DNA of 27,870 bases from Actinomycetes bacterium (GTDB lineage: Bacteria > Actinomycetota > Acidimicrobiia > Acidimicrobiales > Palsa-688): positions 1-27,870 of the forward strand of contig JAKBBA010000044.1 in assembly GCA_021808665.1 (NCBI GenBank). Direction: 5' to 3'. Within the stretch, counting starts at the first letter, position 1, and each line of letters opens with the position of its first letter. Both the position numbers and the translations under genes were made by a program. Below the pieces are notes generated by a model that ran no database searches, was not told where the DNA came from, and saw only the letters and a list, made by a program, of their open reading frames with translations. Positions 15,914 through 26,693 of this stretch are shown here, in pieces.

Positions 15914-17376
15914 CATGGGGCGATCCTCTTGTAGACGCTGACTCCTCCACCGGAGACCACGAGGTGAAAGTGGGCGGCGATCGAGTTGAACACGGTCTTG
16001 TCCGTTCCGCTCAGATGCGAGGGGATTACGACGTATTGCACGCTCGAAGCGAACGGTAGACGCTGCCCCTCCTCGGTGTAGAGGCCCCAGTACTGGGCGC
16101 TGAACGGCGTGGGCCACTGGTAGATCTTTCGACGGTGATCGAGGTGGCTCACATAGAAAGCGCTGGCGGAGACGACGGCATCCGCCGGGACGGCCTTGAG
16201 CGCTTTGTCGGCGGCGACGACCGCTGGGCTGTCAGGCGCCTGGTGCGGGTAGACGGGGTTGCGAGACCAAGGCGACAGGCCCCACAGGCTGCACGCGACG
16301 AGCGCCGACGATGCGACGAAAGCGGTTGCCAGGCCCCTCCTGCGGGCGGACTGTAGCCGCGAGATCGCGTAGACGGTCCCGAGGGCGAGCACCGGAACGG
16401 CGTCAAGGGAGTAGTGGTAGGGAATCTGGTGCATGTAGGGGAACGTGGAGATGACGTTCTCGGTCAGGTTGAGAATCGCGATAGCGGCAATCTCGGGCGA
16501 GACGAGGAAGATCCATCCGAACGAGCTCCCCACTTGCCACAAGTAGAAGGGCCGGCCACCCCCTTTCAGGTAGGCCCACAGCCGTCCCGGATGGCGAAAC
16601 GGTGACTCGATGAGCCCGACCAGGCCACCGAAGGGCAACCGACCGCCGTAGAAATTGGCGGTGCCGAGGATTGAACGGATGACCACCTCGAACGCGAAGG
16701 CCATGTAGGCGGCGGCCGCTGTGGCGATGCCGATGCCGAGGGCCTTGTCGCGGCGGAGGTACACCCAGACGCCAAGGGGGATCACCAGCAGAGCGGTGTC
16801 CTCCTTGACGAGCAGCGCCCCGATGACCGAGACGCAGAGAAGGCGTGGCCACCACTCCAGGGCTGCCACGATCGCAAGCGCCAGGAACAGGACGAGGAAC
16901 GACTCGGGATGGAACTGTTCGAGGTTCCCCTGTTGCAAGGCGGGGTTCAGCAGGTACGAACCCGCCAGAGCCGTCGCCATCCACGCGCTGCCGACACGTC
17001 GACGGGCGAGGATGTACACGGGGATTGCTCCGCAAGCAAGCAGAACGGTCTGCAGGACGAGCAGCGTCTGTGCGGCCGGCCAAATCCAGTACAGCGGCAC
17101 CGCTAACAGCAAGACGAACGACGTGTGGTCGCCGAAGAGGTTACGTCCCATGACTGTCACGAAAGGCGCGTCGAACCGGCTGAGCAGCCACACGCCCTGA
17201 TCGAAGATTCCCAGGTCATACCCGGGAGCGCCGAAACCGTCCTGGACTTGGACCGACAACAGAGCGAAGCGACCGATGTACAAAGCGAGCATGCCCGCGA
17301 GCGGCAGGTGGACTGCAAGCGACCGCCACCCCAAAACTCGCGGCCGATAGGGACGATTTACAGGCCTGTCGGGCAC
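15913..17376 (-). CDS. DUF2079-family polytopic membrane protein
   Basis: This is a 487-aa protein with about ten to twelve hydrophobic helices through residue 350, then a soluble C-terminal part of about 120 residues. GYDLGIFDQGVWLLSRFDAP followed by GRNLFGDHTSF near residues 52-90 is the hallmark of DUF2079, a family with GT-C-like topology found in Actinobacteria and archaea. Acidic residues in this first large loop (Asp-Leu-Gly-Ile-Phe-Asp) resemble the catalytic loop of lipid-linked sugar transferases, so a glycosyltransferase role is plausible but unproven. The GTG start lies 5 nt after a TAGGCT box on the minus strand. It is divergent from secA and ends in a hairpin. Confidence 0.85.
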   Translation of the reverse strand: MPDRPVNRPYRPRVLGWRSLAVHLPLAGMLALYIGRFALLSVQVQDGFGAPGYDLGIFDQGVWLLSRFDAPFVTVMGRNLFGDHTSFVLLLAVPLYWIWPAAQTLLVLQTVLLACGAIPVYILARRRVGSAWMATALAGSYLLNPALQQGNLEQFHPESFLVLFLALAIVAALEWWPRLLCVSVIGALLVKEDTALLVIPLGVWVYLRRDKALGIGIATAAAAYMAFAFEVVIRSILGTANFYGGRLPFGGLVGLIESPFRHPGRLWAYLKGGGRPFYLWQVGSSFGWIFLVSPEIAAIAILNLTENVISTFPYMHQIPYHYSLDAVPVLALGTVYAISRLQSARRRGLATAFVASSALVACSLWGLSPWSRNPVYPHQAPDSPAVVAADKALKAVPADAVVSASAFYVSHLDHRRKIYQWPTPFSAQYWGLYTEEGQRLPFASSVQYVVIPSHLSGTDKTVFNSIAAHFHLVVSGGGVSVYKRIAP

Positions 17377-17381
17377 GACCC

Positions 17382-17387
17382 AGCCTA
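17382..17387 (-). promoter_or_regulatory. Putative -10 box (TAGGCT) of the DUF2079 gene, leaderless spacing
   Basis: On the minus strand TAGGCT is followed by GGGTC (5 nt) and the GTG start at 17376. It shares the 55-bp gap with the secA promoter. No -35 box is recognisable. Confidence 0.35.
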
Positions 17388-17401
17388 GCGAGCGGACCTA
17401 G

Positions 17402-17407
17402 TAAAAT
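17402..17407 (+). promoter_or_regulatory. Putative -10 box (TAAAAT) of secA
   Basis: TAAAAT is close to the sigma-70 consensus and would start transcription near 17414, leaving a short leader with GGTAGGA (17414-17420) as ribosome-binding site before the ATG at 17432. A second candidate, TAGGAT at 17416-17421, would give an almost leaderless transcript. The two cannot be separated by eye. Confidence 0.45.
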
Positions 17408-17431
17408 GCGACAGGTAGGATATATGGCGCC

Positions 17432-20206
<2,775 letters not shown>

Positions 20207-20216
20207 GGCCAACCCC

Positions 20217-21338
20217 ATGCGTGACTTCACCCCCGACCTAGGCAAGCTCGCGGGCCGCCTCGATGATGCTGGCCGGTATCTGCGCGCCGACGAGCTTCGA
20301 AGCAAACTTCCCCGTCTCGAGTCGGAGCTCGGTCGCCCGGACCTCTGGGACAAACCGGACGAAGCGCAGCGGATAACCCGTGAGTACGGCCAGGTCAAAG
20401 GTGACCTCGACCTGATCGACCGTCTCGGCGCCGCGTTGGAGGATCTGCGCACCCTCTTCGAGCTTGGCGTCGAGGAGGGCGACGATTCGGTCGAATCTGA
20501 GCTGCTCTCCGGGATGGCAGGCGTTTCGGAGGAGTTGGACCGGCTGGAGCTGCGGTCCCTCTTTACCGGTGAGCACGACGAAAGCGACGCAGTGTGCGAG
20601 ATCCACGCCAAGGACGGCGGGACCGACGCCCAGGACTGGGCGCAGATGCTCGTCCGTATGTACAACCGTTGGGCGGAGCGGCGCGGATTCGACTTCGAGG
20701 TCGAGGAGGTCAGCGAAGGCCAGGAGGCGGGAATCCTCTCTGCGAGCTTCATCGTGCGTGGCCGTTACGCGAACGGACTGCTTGCTTCCGAGCGGGGCAT
20801 GCACCGGCTGGTGCGGATCTCCCCGTTCGACTCCCAGGCTCGCCGCCAGACGAGTTTTGCGGCGGTCAGCGTCGTGCCGTTCTTCGAGGACCTATCGGGC
20901 GAGGTCGACATCGACGAGAAGGAACTGAGGATAGACACCTACCGCTCGTCGGGCGCCGGCGGCCAGCACGTCAACGTGACTGACTCGGCTGTCCGGATCA
21001 CCCACCTGCCGACCGGCACCGTCGTTGCGGTGCAGAACGAGCGCTCACAGTTCCAAAACAAAGCCAAGGCGATGCAGATCCTCGCATCCAAGCTTGCGGA
21101 GCTTGCGCGCCAGGCTCGCGTTGCCGAGATGTCGGAGTTGGCGGGCCCGAAAGCGCTCATAGGCTGGGGCGCCCAGATTCGTTCCTATGTGCTTGCCCCG
21201 TACCAACAGGTGAAGGACCTGCGCAGCGGATTCGAGACGGGTAACGTGTCCGCTGTCCTTGACGGCGACCTCGACTCGTTCATGGAAGCGTTTCTACGCT
21301 GGCGGCGGGCCGGGATGACGGATGCCGAGCCGGAATGA
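20217..21338 (+). CDS. prfB: Peptide chain release factor 2
   Basis: This 373-aa protein is a class I release factor. VRISPFDSQARRQTSF contains the SPF tripeptide that marks RF2 (UAA/UGA recognition), and RSSGAGGQHVN contains the catalytic GGQ that triggers peptidyl-tRNA hydrolysis. The first 100 residues form the helical domain 1. The ATG at 20217 fits the family N-terminus; the open frame runs further back into secA but that part is the shadow of the SecA C-terminus. The frame is continuous, without the in-frame UGA and +1 frameshift that controls prfB in many bacteria. It starts 10 bp after secA with only a weak AGGG upstream, so it is probably co-transcribed. A 137-bp gap separates it from ftsE. 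Confidence 0.97.
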   Translation: MRDFTPDLGKLAGRLDDAGRYLRADELRSKLPRLESELGRPDLWDKPDEAQRITREYGQVKGDLDLIDRLGAALEDLRTLFELGVEEGDDSVESELLSGMAGVSEELDRLELRSLFTGEHDESDAVCEIHAKDGGTDAQDWAQMLVRMYNRWAERRGFDFEVEEVSEGQEAGILSASFIVRGRYANGLLASERGMHRLVRISPFDSQARRQTSFAAVSVVPFFEDLSGEVDIDEKELRIDTYRSSGAGGQHVNVTDSAVRITHLPTGTVVAVQNERSQFQNKAKAMQILASKLAELARQARVAEMSELAGPKALIGWGAQIRSYVLAPYQQVKDLRSGFETGNVSAVLDGDLDSFMEAFLRWRRAGMTDAEPE

Positions 21339-21388
21339 TTCCAAGTGGACCAAAGGCGGGCTGGCCGGTGCCGGGGGCATCGAAACGT

Positions 21389-21394
21389 TAAGAT
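21389..21394 (+). promoter_or_regulatory. Possible -10 box (TAAGAT) of ftsEX
   Basis: The gap 21339-21475 contains an AT-richer patch at 21386-21410 with TAAGAT, which would give a leader of about 75 nt before ftsE. No -35 box is convincing. An 8-bp palindrome CACGCGTG stands at 21448-21455 within that leader. Confidence 0.3.
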
Positions 21395-21467
21395 AGGAAT
21401 AAACCTGAATGTTCCCAGCACGCTGGCTGGCTACTTCGGAGCAATGACACGCGTGCCGATAAAACAC

Positions 21468-21479
21468 ATGACCCCATGA
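21468..21479 (+). other. Three-codon upstream ORF overlapping the ftsE start
   Basis: ATG ACC CCA TGA (Met-Thr-Pro-stop) ends in the ftsE start codon by an ATGA overlap at 21476-21479. A ribosome finishing it would stand exactly on the ftsE ATG, which has no good ribosome-binding site of its own. This may be a re-initiation arrangement or chance. Confidence 0.3.
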
Positions 21480-22162
21480 TCAAGCTCGTCAACGTCACCA
21501 AAGCCTATAAGGGCACCACTGTCGCACTTCGCGACGTCGACATCGACATAGAAAAAGGTGAGTTCGTCTTCCTTGTTGGTCCCTCCGGATCGGGGAAGTC
21601 GACTTTCCTACGTCTCGTCACAAAAGAGGAGGGGGTAGATTCCGGGGAGGTGTGGGTCGCAGGCAAGGAAGTCGGGTCCCTTTCCGGCTGGAAAGTGCCA
21701 TACCTGCGGCGCAACATCGGCTGCGTGTTCCAGGACTTCCGGTTGCTGCCGACCAAGTCCGTATACGAGAACGTGGCGTTCGCGCTCGACGTCATCGGCC
21801 GCCCGCGCCAGGTGGTACGCAGCCAGGTGCCCCAGATTCTCGAGCTTGTCGGACTTGGGAAAAAACTCGACAACCTTCCGAGCGAACTGTCCGGCGGCGA
21901 GCAGCAGCGCGTCGCAATCGCGCGGGCGTTCGTCAACCGACCGTTGATCCTGCTCGCCGACGAGCCGACCGGTAACCTTGACCCGGCCACAACAGCGGGC
22001 ATCATGCGACTGCTGGACCGCATAAACCGAACAGGGACCACCGTGCTCATGGCCACCCATGACGAGGGGATCGTGGACTCCATGCGTCGCCGTGTCGTCG
22101 AGCTCGACCGTGGGTCGATCGTGCGCGACCAGGCGCGGGGCGTCTACGGGATGGGCGCCTGA
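21476..22162 (+). CDS. ftsE: Cell division ATP-binding protein FtsE
   Basis: This 228-aa ABC ATPase has Walker A GPSGSGKS (residues 35-42), a Q-loop glutamine in CVFQDF (86), the signature LSGGEQQ (138-144), Walker B ILLADEP (158-164) and the H-loop in MATHDEG. It follows FtsE closely in sequence and length. FtsE binds FtsX at the division site; ATP hydrolysis activates extracellular peptidoglycan hydrolases. The stop and the ftsX start overlap by one base (TGATG), so both are made together. The ATG at 21476 gives the typical N-terminus [11 protein letters not shown]. Confidence 0.97.
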   Translation: MIKLVNVTKAYKGTTVALRDVDIDIEKGEFVFLVGPSGSGKSTFLRLVTKEEGVDSGEVWVAGKEVGSLSGWKVPYLRRNIGCVFQDFRLLPTKSVYENVAFALDVIGRPRQVVRSQVPQILELVGLGKKLDNLPSELSGGEQQRVAIARAFVNRPLILLADEPTGNLDPATTAGIMRLLDRINRTGTTVLMATHDEGIVDSMRRRVVELDRGSIVRDQARGVYGMGA

Positions 22163-23049
22163 TGGCCCTTTCGACCGGCTACCTGCTGCGCGAGACCGGC
22201 GGGAACCTGAGGCGGAATCTGCTGATGACCGTCGCCGCAATCTTGACTATGGCCGTTTCGTTGAGTGCTCTCGGAGCGGTGCTGGTAATGCGCCAGGCGA
22301 TCAACAAAGCGTCCGTGCAGTGGAGGGGCGGCGTTGAGCTGGCTATCTTCCTCAAAGTCCATGTTTCGACGACCGAGACTTCGGCTATCGGCCACGAGCT
22401 GACGTCGACACCGGGGGTCAAGAAGTTCCATTTCGTCGACAAGGCGCAGGCGTACCAGGAGTTCAAGCAGATTTTCGGTAACAACAACGACATTGTGAGC
22501 GTCCTCACCCCCGCCGACATGCCTCCCTCGTATCGCGTGGTCCCCTCGAACGCGAGTGACATAGCGCAGCTCGGACGAGAGTTCTCCAATCAGCCGGGTG
22601 TGTTGAAGGTCTCTTATGCGCAGCAGGAGATCGCCACCTTGCTCCAGCAGTTCAGCCGATGGCGGACGCTCGGTGTCGGCTTGGCAATAGGGGTTCTCGT
22701 CGGGGCTATAGCGCTCATCGTCAACACCATCCAGCTCGCTATCTTCGCTCGGAGGCGCGAGGTGTCGGTGATGAAACTCGTCGGGGCGACGAACTGGTTC
22801 ATTCGCGTGCCGTTCATGCTCGAAGGTTTCGTCCATGGCATGGCTGGAGCGGTTGTCGCCTTCTTCCTTACCTACGGTTTGCGCAACTGGATAGCGTCGT
22901 TCCTGCCGGACCAGACGATTCTCGGCACCAACCAGCTTTTCGTCACGCCTCATGAGGCCGTCCTCACGGGCTTGGTTCTGCTTGTCGTGGGTGGCTTGGT
23001 GGGGGTTCTCGGTTCGGCTTTCGCAGTGCGGCGCTACCTGGCCGTCTGA
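22162..23049 (+). CDS. ftsX: Cell division membrane protein FtsX
   Basis: This 295-aa protein has an N-terminal helix (about residues 20-43), a large extracytoplasmic loop (about 45-165) that contacts hydrolases, and three further helices. RRREVSVMKLVGATNWFIRVPF between the second and third helices is the conserved FtsX coupling region. It works with FtsE to regulate peptidoglycan hydrolysis during division. The peptidase M23 and smpB genes that often follow ftsX in Actinobacteria are absent here; a convergent alpha/beta hydrolase gene ends 30 bp away. Confidence 0.96.
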   Translation: MALSTGYLLRETGGNLRRNLLMTVAAILTMAVSLSALGAVLVMRQAINKASVQWRGGVELAIFLKVHVSTTETSAIGHELTSTPGVKKFHFVDKAQAYQEFKQIFGNNNDIVSVLTPADMPPSYRVVPSNASDIAQLGREFSNQPGVLKVSYAQQEIATLLQQFSRWRTLGVGLAIGVLVGAIALIVNTIQLAIFARRREVSVMKLVGATNWFIRVPFMLEGFVHGMAGAVVAFFLTYGLRNWIASFLPDQTILGTNQLFVTPHEAVLTGLVLLVVGGLVGVLGSAFAVRRYLAV

Positions 23050-23079
23050 CGGTTAGGGTCAGGCGACCGCCCGTACGGA

Positions 23080-23934
23080 CTAAGGGGACCCGGAAGCGAC
23101 TTCGTCGATCGCAGCCGCGACAGCATCCGGATGGTCCTGAGGTATCAGATGGCGTGCGCCGTCGACCACGTGCAGCTTCGCCCCGCTGATCCCGGACGCC
23201 AGATGGACAGCGACGGCCGGTTCGACCGTGCGGTCGGAGGCTCCGTGGAGCACGACCGTCGGGGCTTTCACTTGGGCGAGGAGTGGCTCCAAGCCTCCGA
23301 GGTCGTTTAGGAGGTGGCGTTGCTCCACCAGGAACGAGCGCCACAGCCGGTCCTGGCCCGCCGCGAGTCGGGCGAGGTAGCGGTACCCATCGCGGGCACG
23401 GCGTGGCAGGTGGCTGTCGGCCAGCGACCGGACCCGCGAGTTTCCGGTTACGAGCGTGAGGGCACCCCCCGCAGCGGCCGCTAACGCTTCGCCGGCCAGA
23501 GGCGCGCCGAGGAGACGGTCGTTCCAGGCGAGGTGCTCGCTCGGCCCGACCGACGATACGAGGACCAGTCCCGAAACGCGCTCCGGGCAGGTGGCAGCAG
23601 CCCAGATGGCGGCACCTCCGGCCCAGCTGTGGCCGACGATAATCGCTCGTGAGCGGCCGAGGCGGTCCATGAGGTCGAGGACGGCACGAGCGTTCCCGGC
23701 GAAGCCGGTTGCCGGCCCGCTCGTCGCGCCGTAACCCGGCCGATCCGGGGCTATGACCTCGTATCTGTCCTCGACGAGAGCTATAACCCGCTTCCAGTCA
23801 GCGGCGGTGCCAGGCTGGCCGTGCAACAACACGACGGGACGGCCGGGGGGACCATAGATTTCGGCACTGAGGCCGGTTCCAGGTGAGGCCTGCGGCCGAC
23901 CGCCGTCGTCTGGAGCTTCCGGCCCGTCAGGCAA
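23080..23934 (-). CDS. Alpha/beta-fold hydrolase
   Basis: This is a 284-aa protein if started at the TTG at 23934. HGQPGTAADW forms the oxyanion region, GHSWAGG carries the nucleophile serine (about residue 103), GASDRTVEP holds the acid and DGARHLIPQDHP the histidine, so the catalytic triad is complete. The family covers esterases, epoxide and C-C-bond hydrolases and haloperoxidases, so the substrate is unknown. Start choice is uncertain: the frame is open to another TTG at 23988, and neither has a strong ribosome-binding site. The TTG at 23934 overlaps the NRAMP stop by 8 bp, which suggests it is the last gene of the metal-transport operon. Confidence 0.8.
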   Translation of the reverse strand: MPDGPEAPDDGGRPQASPGTGLSAEIYGPPGRPVVLLHGQPGTAADWKRVIALVEDRYEVIAPDRPGYGATSGPATGFAGNARAVLDLMDRLGRSRAIIVGHSWAGGAAIWAAATCPERVSGLVLVSSVGPSEHLAWNDRLLGAPLAGEALAAAAGGALTLVTGNSRVRSLADSHLPRRARDGYRYLARLAAGQDRLWRSFLVEQRHLLNDLGGLEPLLAQVKAPTVVLHGASDRTVEPAVAVHLASGISGAKLHVVDGARHLIPQDHPDAVAAAIDEVASGSP

Positions 23935-25213
23935 TGCCGACCCACCCGAGTGCTGTTTGGACCACCAGCGTCGTCGCTGTGACAGCAACGGCCGCGATCG
24001 AGATTGCGGCGACGATCCGGAAGACCCTCCCGTTGGCCGCCGTCCCGAGGACGCTCCGGCGGTTGGCGAGGATCAGGATGAAGATCAAGATGATGGGAGT
24101 TATCAGGCCGTTCAAAGTCTGAGTGTTGATCAGCAGACTGACAAGGTTGCCGGGCAGGAGTGCTACGCCGGCGCCGATGAGGATTTGGGCGGTGAAGAGC
24201 GACAAGAACAGCGGCGCTTCTGCGAAGCTGCGAGACACCGACCGCTCGACGCCGAGTGCTTCGGAGACCGCGTAGGCCGTCGAGAGCGGGACGACCGCCC
24301 CTGCAAGCATCGAAGCGCCGAGGAGGCCGATCCCGAACAGGTCGACGGACAGGGTTCCGGCAACCGGCGCCAGGGCTTGCGCCGCCGAGTGGGCCGACGC
24401 GAGTGGTTGTCCGAAGCGCCCGAGTGCCGCGCCGGTCGCGATGATTATGAACACGCTGACAACGTCGCCGGCGATCGCCCCAAAGACTGTGTCGACCCGT
24501 TCGTAGCGGTAGTCGGCCGGCCCGATGCCTTTGTCGGCAACGGCTGCTGCCACGTACAGCTGCATGTACGGGGTTATCGTCGTGCCGATCAATGCGACGG
24601 CGAGGAGGATGAACGGCCTTGTTGCGACGAAATGCGGGATGACTGTGTTTGATGTCACCTGTCCCCAGCGGGGGTGGGCCAGTATCGCCGCAATCGGATA
24701 GGCGACGAACACCAATGACATGGCCAGGAAGAGGCGTTCTGCGTAGCGGTACGAACCGAACATCACCAGGGCCCAAATGGCGATTGCTGCTATCGGCACC
24801 GAGACGAACTTGCTGACACCGAGCAGTTCCAAGGCTGCGCCGATGCCGGCGAATTCCGACACGACGAGACCGACGTTCGCTACCACCAGAAAGAAAAGCG
24901 CAAACGAAGCTATCCGCAGGCTGAACTCTTCCCTGATTAGAGCGGCAAGTCCTTTACCGGTGAACGCTCCGAGACGGGCGCACATTTCTTGGACCACGAC
25001 CAGGCCGACAGTGACGAGGACCATCAGGAAGATCGGGCGGTAGCCGAACTGAGCACCGGCTGACGCGTAGGTGATGATCCCGCCTGCGTCGTTCCCGGCG
25101 TTCGCAGCGATGATGCCCGGTCCAGCGATCGCAAGGTAGATCAGCCATTTCCGCCGCCGGGGTGGTGAAGCGCCCGTCCCCCGACGAACGTCTACGGCGG
25201 CCTGCGCGCTCAT
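23927..25213 (-). CDS. NRAMP-family divalent metal transporter, resembling the Mg2+-transporting subgroup
   Basis: This 428-aa protein has about eleven hydrophobic helices and begins MSAQAAVDVRRG before the first helix. The TM1 motif that is DPGN in Mn/Fe NRAMP proteins reads DAGG here (Asp42 kept, Asn replaced by Gly45). In TM6 the MPH motif reads TPY (Met replaced by Thr214, His by Tyr216). As I recall, loss of that Met and Asn with retention of the Asp marks the NRAMP-related Mg2+ transporters (NRMT). It is therefore likely to import Mg2+ or another hard divalent cation across the cytoplasmic membrane, rather than Mn2+ or Fe2+. The ATG at 25213 overlaps the upstream stop by ATGA; the longer open frame upstream lies inside the previous gene. 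Confidence 0.9.
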   Translation of the reverse strand: MSAQAAVDVRRGTGASPPRRRKWLIYLAIAGPGIIAANAGNDAGGIITYASAGAQFGYRPIFLMVLVTVGLVVVQEMCARLGAFTGKGLAALIREEFSLRIASFALFFLVVANVGLVVSEFAGIGAALELLGVSKFVSVPIAAIAIWALVMFGSYRYAERLFLAMSLVFVAYPIAAILAHPRWGQVTSNTVIPHFVATRPFILLAVALIGTTITPYMQLYVAAAVADKGIGPADYRYERVDTVFGAIAGDVVSVFIIIATGAALGRFGQPLASAHSAAQALAPVAGTLSVDLFGIGLLGASMLAGAVVPLSTAYAVSEALGVERSVSRSFAEAPLFLSLFTAQILIGAGVALLPGNLVSLLINTQTLNGLITPIILIFILILANRRSVLGTAANGRVFRIVAAISIAAVAVTATTLVVQTALGWVGIA

Positions 25214-26565
25214 GTGAGGAACCTTGGAAAGTGGCGGCGGCCCTTCTCTGGTAGGAGTGTGTCGATCAGGTCGTCGGCGAGAATCCTTCCTAGCGGTCGA
25301 TCGTTGCCGTCGACGACGATCACCGAGCTGTGACGCGTCTCCATCAAGCGCTCTGCGACCTCGGTAATGCCCGCTTCGACTGTCACTGAGACGCATTCGC
25401 CGCCGGGAAGGAGATCGGACATCAGGTTGTCGTTCTCGGCGGTTGCGAGTTCGAAAAGCCCTACGTCTCCCACGAGGCAGCCGTCTGCGTCCACGACAGC
25501 AACTGCGTCAACCTCGCTCGAGTGTATTTTTGCCCCGCGAAGGCGGATCCGGACGGCCTCGACCGTCTCGTCGGGCGTGGCCGTCACGAGGCGTGTAGTC
25601 ATGAAACCTCCGGCCTCGCCCTCCTCATAGTGCAGCAGGTCGGCGAGGGCTTCTGCCTGCCCCGGCTCCATGTGCTCGAGCAGCTCGGTGCGGTCGTCCT
25701 CCTCGAGGTCTCGAAGGGCGTCGACGGCTTCATCGGGCTCCATCCTTGCGACGAGCGCGGCGGCATCCTCGGCCCGTGTCTCTCGTAGCAGTGCTCCCAG
25801 CTCCTCGGGATCCATCTCCTCCAAGGCGTCGGCTGCGATCTCCGGCTCGAGGCTTGCGAGCAGTTCTTGACGAGCATCTCGTCCAAGGTCCTCGAGGAGG
25901 TCTGCGAGCTCTCCCGGGCGAAGGCGGCGAAGCTCGTCGTGCGACGCGCGAAGCGCGACGTTGGAGACTTCGCTACCGAATGGCCGTATCGTCGCCCAGT
26001 CGATGACCCTTTCGGGCGTCGGTAACGTTCTCCAACGCTTTGGTCCGAGCCTGCGAAGCAACGTCTGCGCGCTGACGTCGACACCGACGAGCCGCAGAAC
26101 CCGTCCGGACGGGGACGGGGTGAAGGCGAGGTACAAGTCGGCGGGGCGGATCACCTGCACGCCGTCGACGTCGACGAGCTGATGGTCCAGCACGTCTCGA
26201 GCGAGAAGCACCTCCCCGTCGCGGCGCGCGAACTCGAGAAGACTCAGCCGGGCCGAGGCGAGGGTAGCGCCTTGACGGCTGACTGCGGAGATCTCGTGGA
26301 TGGGCGCGAACGAACGCCGCCCTCCGATCCTGAGGACCATGCCGCTAACGGCTGGGTAAGCCTCCTGGCCATCCCAGCGGGCTACGACGTCTGCGACCCG
26401 ACCGACTTGATCGCCGGCTTGGTTAAATGCGGGGCTCCCGACCAGGCCGGCAAGTGAAAGGAGGTTGTCGCGAATCGACCGGATCGCGAACATGCGAGTT
26501 TGACGCTGCTTTCGAGCCCGTCGGATCGGGCGGACCGGATTCGTGAGTATGCGCGGGTGTTGCAT
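25210..26565 (-). CDS. PRC-barrel / MgtE-N / CBS-domain protein without membrane channel
   Basis: This is a 451-aa soluble protein. Residues about 37-105 and 117-175 look like two PRC-barrel-like segments. Residues about 215-315 are an MgtE N-terminal domain of acidic helical repeats (LADLLEDLG, ALEEMDPEELGALL, LEHMEPGQAEALADLL). YEEGEAGGFMTTRLV opens a CBS pair (about 321-445). In MgtE these N and CBS domains bind Mg2+ and gate the channel; here the protein ends after the CBS pair and has no transmembrane part. It overlaps the NRAMP start by ATGA, so it is probably a Mg2+-responsive regulator of that transporter. Start may be ATG 26565 or, if the basic first 24 residues are not real, ATG 26493. 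No good ribosome-binding site is seen. Confidence 0.85.
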   Translation of the reverse strand: MQHPRILTNPVRPIRRARKQRQTRMFAIRSIRDNLLSLAGLVGSPAFNQAGDQVGRVADVVARWDGQEAYPAVSGMVLRIGGRRSFAPIHEISAVSRQGATLASARLSLLEFARRDGEVLLARDVLDHQLVDVDGVQVIRPADLYLAFTPSPSGRVLRLVGVDVSAQTLLRRLGPKRWRTLPTPERVIDWATIRPFGSEVSNVALRASHDELRRLRPGELADLLEDLGRDARQELLASLEPEIAADALEEMDPEELGALLRETRAEDAAALVARMEPDEAVDALRDLEEDDRTELLEHMEPGQAEALADLLHYEEGEAGGFMTTRLVTATPDETVEAVRIRLRGAKIHSSEVDAVAVVDADGCLVGDVGLFELATAENDNLMSDLLPGGECVSVTVEAGITEVAERLMETRHSSVIVVDGNDRPLGRILADDLIDTLLPEKGRRHFPRFLT

Positions 26566-26693
26566 CGGGCCAACCTTGTCTGACGTCCCCGAAGGGTGGT
26601 GGACAGGTCCATAGCTGGATTACGGCGCCAAGCTACCAGCCAGGGAAGACACCCCTCGTCGACACCGCGGACAGCGGCACCTCACGAGAAGGG
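26566..26693. other. Gap between the FHA and MgtE-N/CBS genes
   Basis: These 128 bp separate two minus-strand genes. No hairpin with a T-run, no clear -10/-35 pair and no riboswitch-like Mg2+ leader could be recognised by eye. A promoter for the metal-transport genes should lie here or at the end of the FHA gene. Confidence 0.4.

Noticed and set aside
15704..15934. 76-aa plus-strand and 67-aa minus-strand open frames in the gap after the isomerase gene
   Set aside because: Neither has a good ribosome-binding site or recognisable domain, and they overlap each other and the DUF2079 end. A CHTC motif in the minus frame is too little to support a gene.
20217..20300. Programmed +1 frameshift in prfB
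   Set aside because: The RF2 frame is continuous from the ATG at 20217 with no early in-frame UGA. Many bacteria lack the frameshift, so its absence is not remarkable.
23781..24776. 331-aa Arg-rich minus-strand frame overlapping the NRAMP gene
   Set aside because: It is out of frame with the NRAMP protein and its composition (Arg, Pro, Gly) is that of a GC-rich shadow.
26566..26693. Mg2+ riboswitch (M-box or ykkC-like) ahead of the MgtE-N/CBS and NRAMP genes
   Set aside because: The 128-bp gap is too short and shows no recognisable conserved core or terminator; nothing in it supports a riboswitch.
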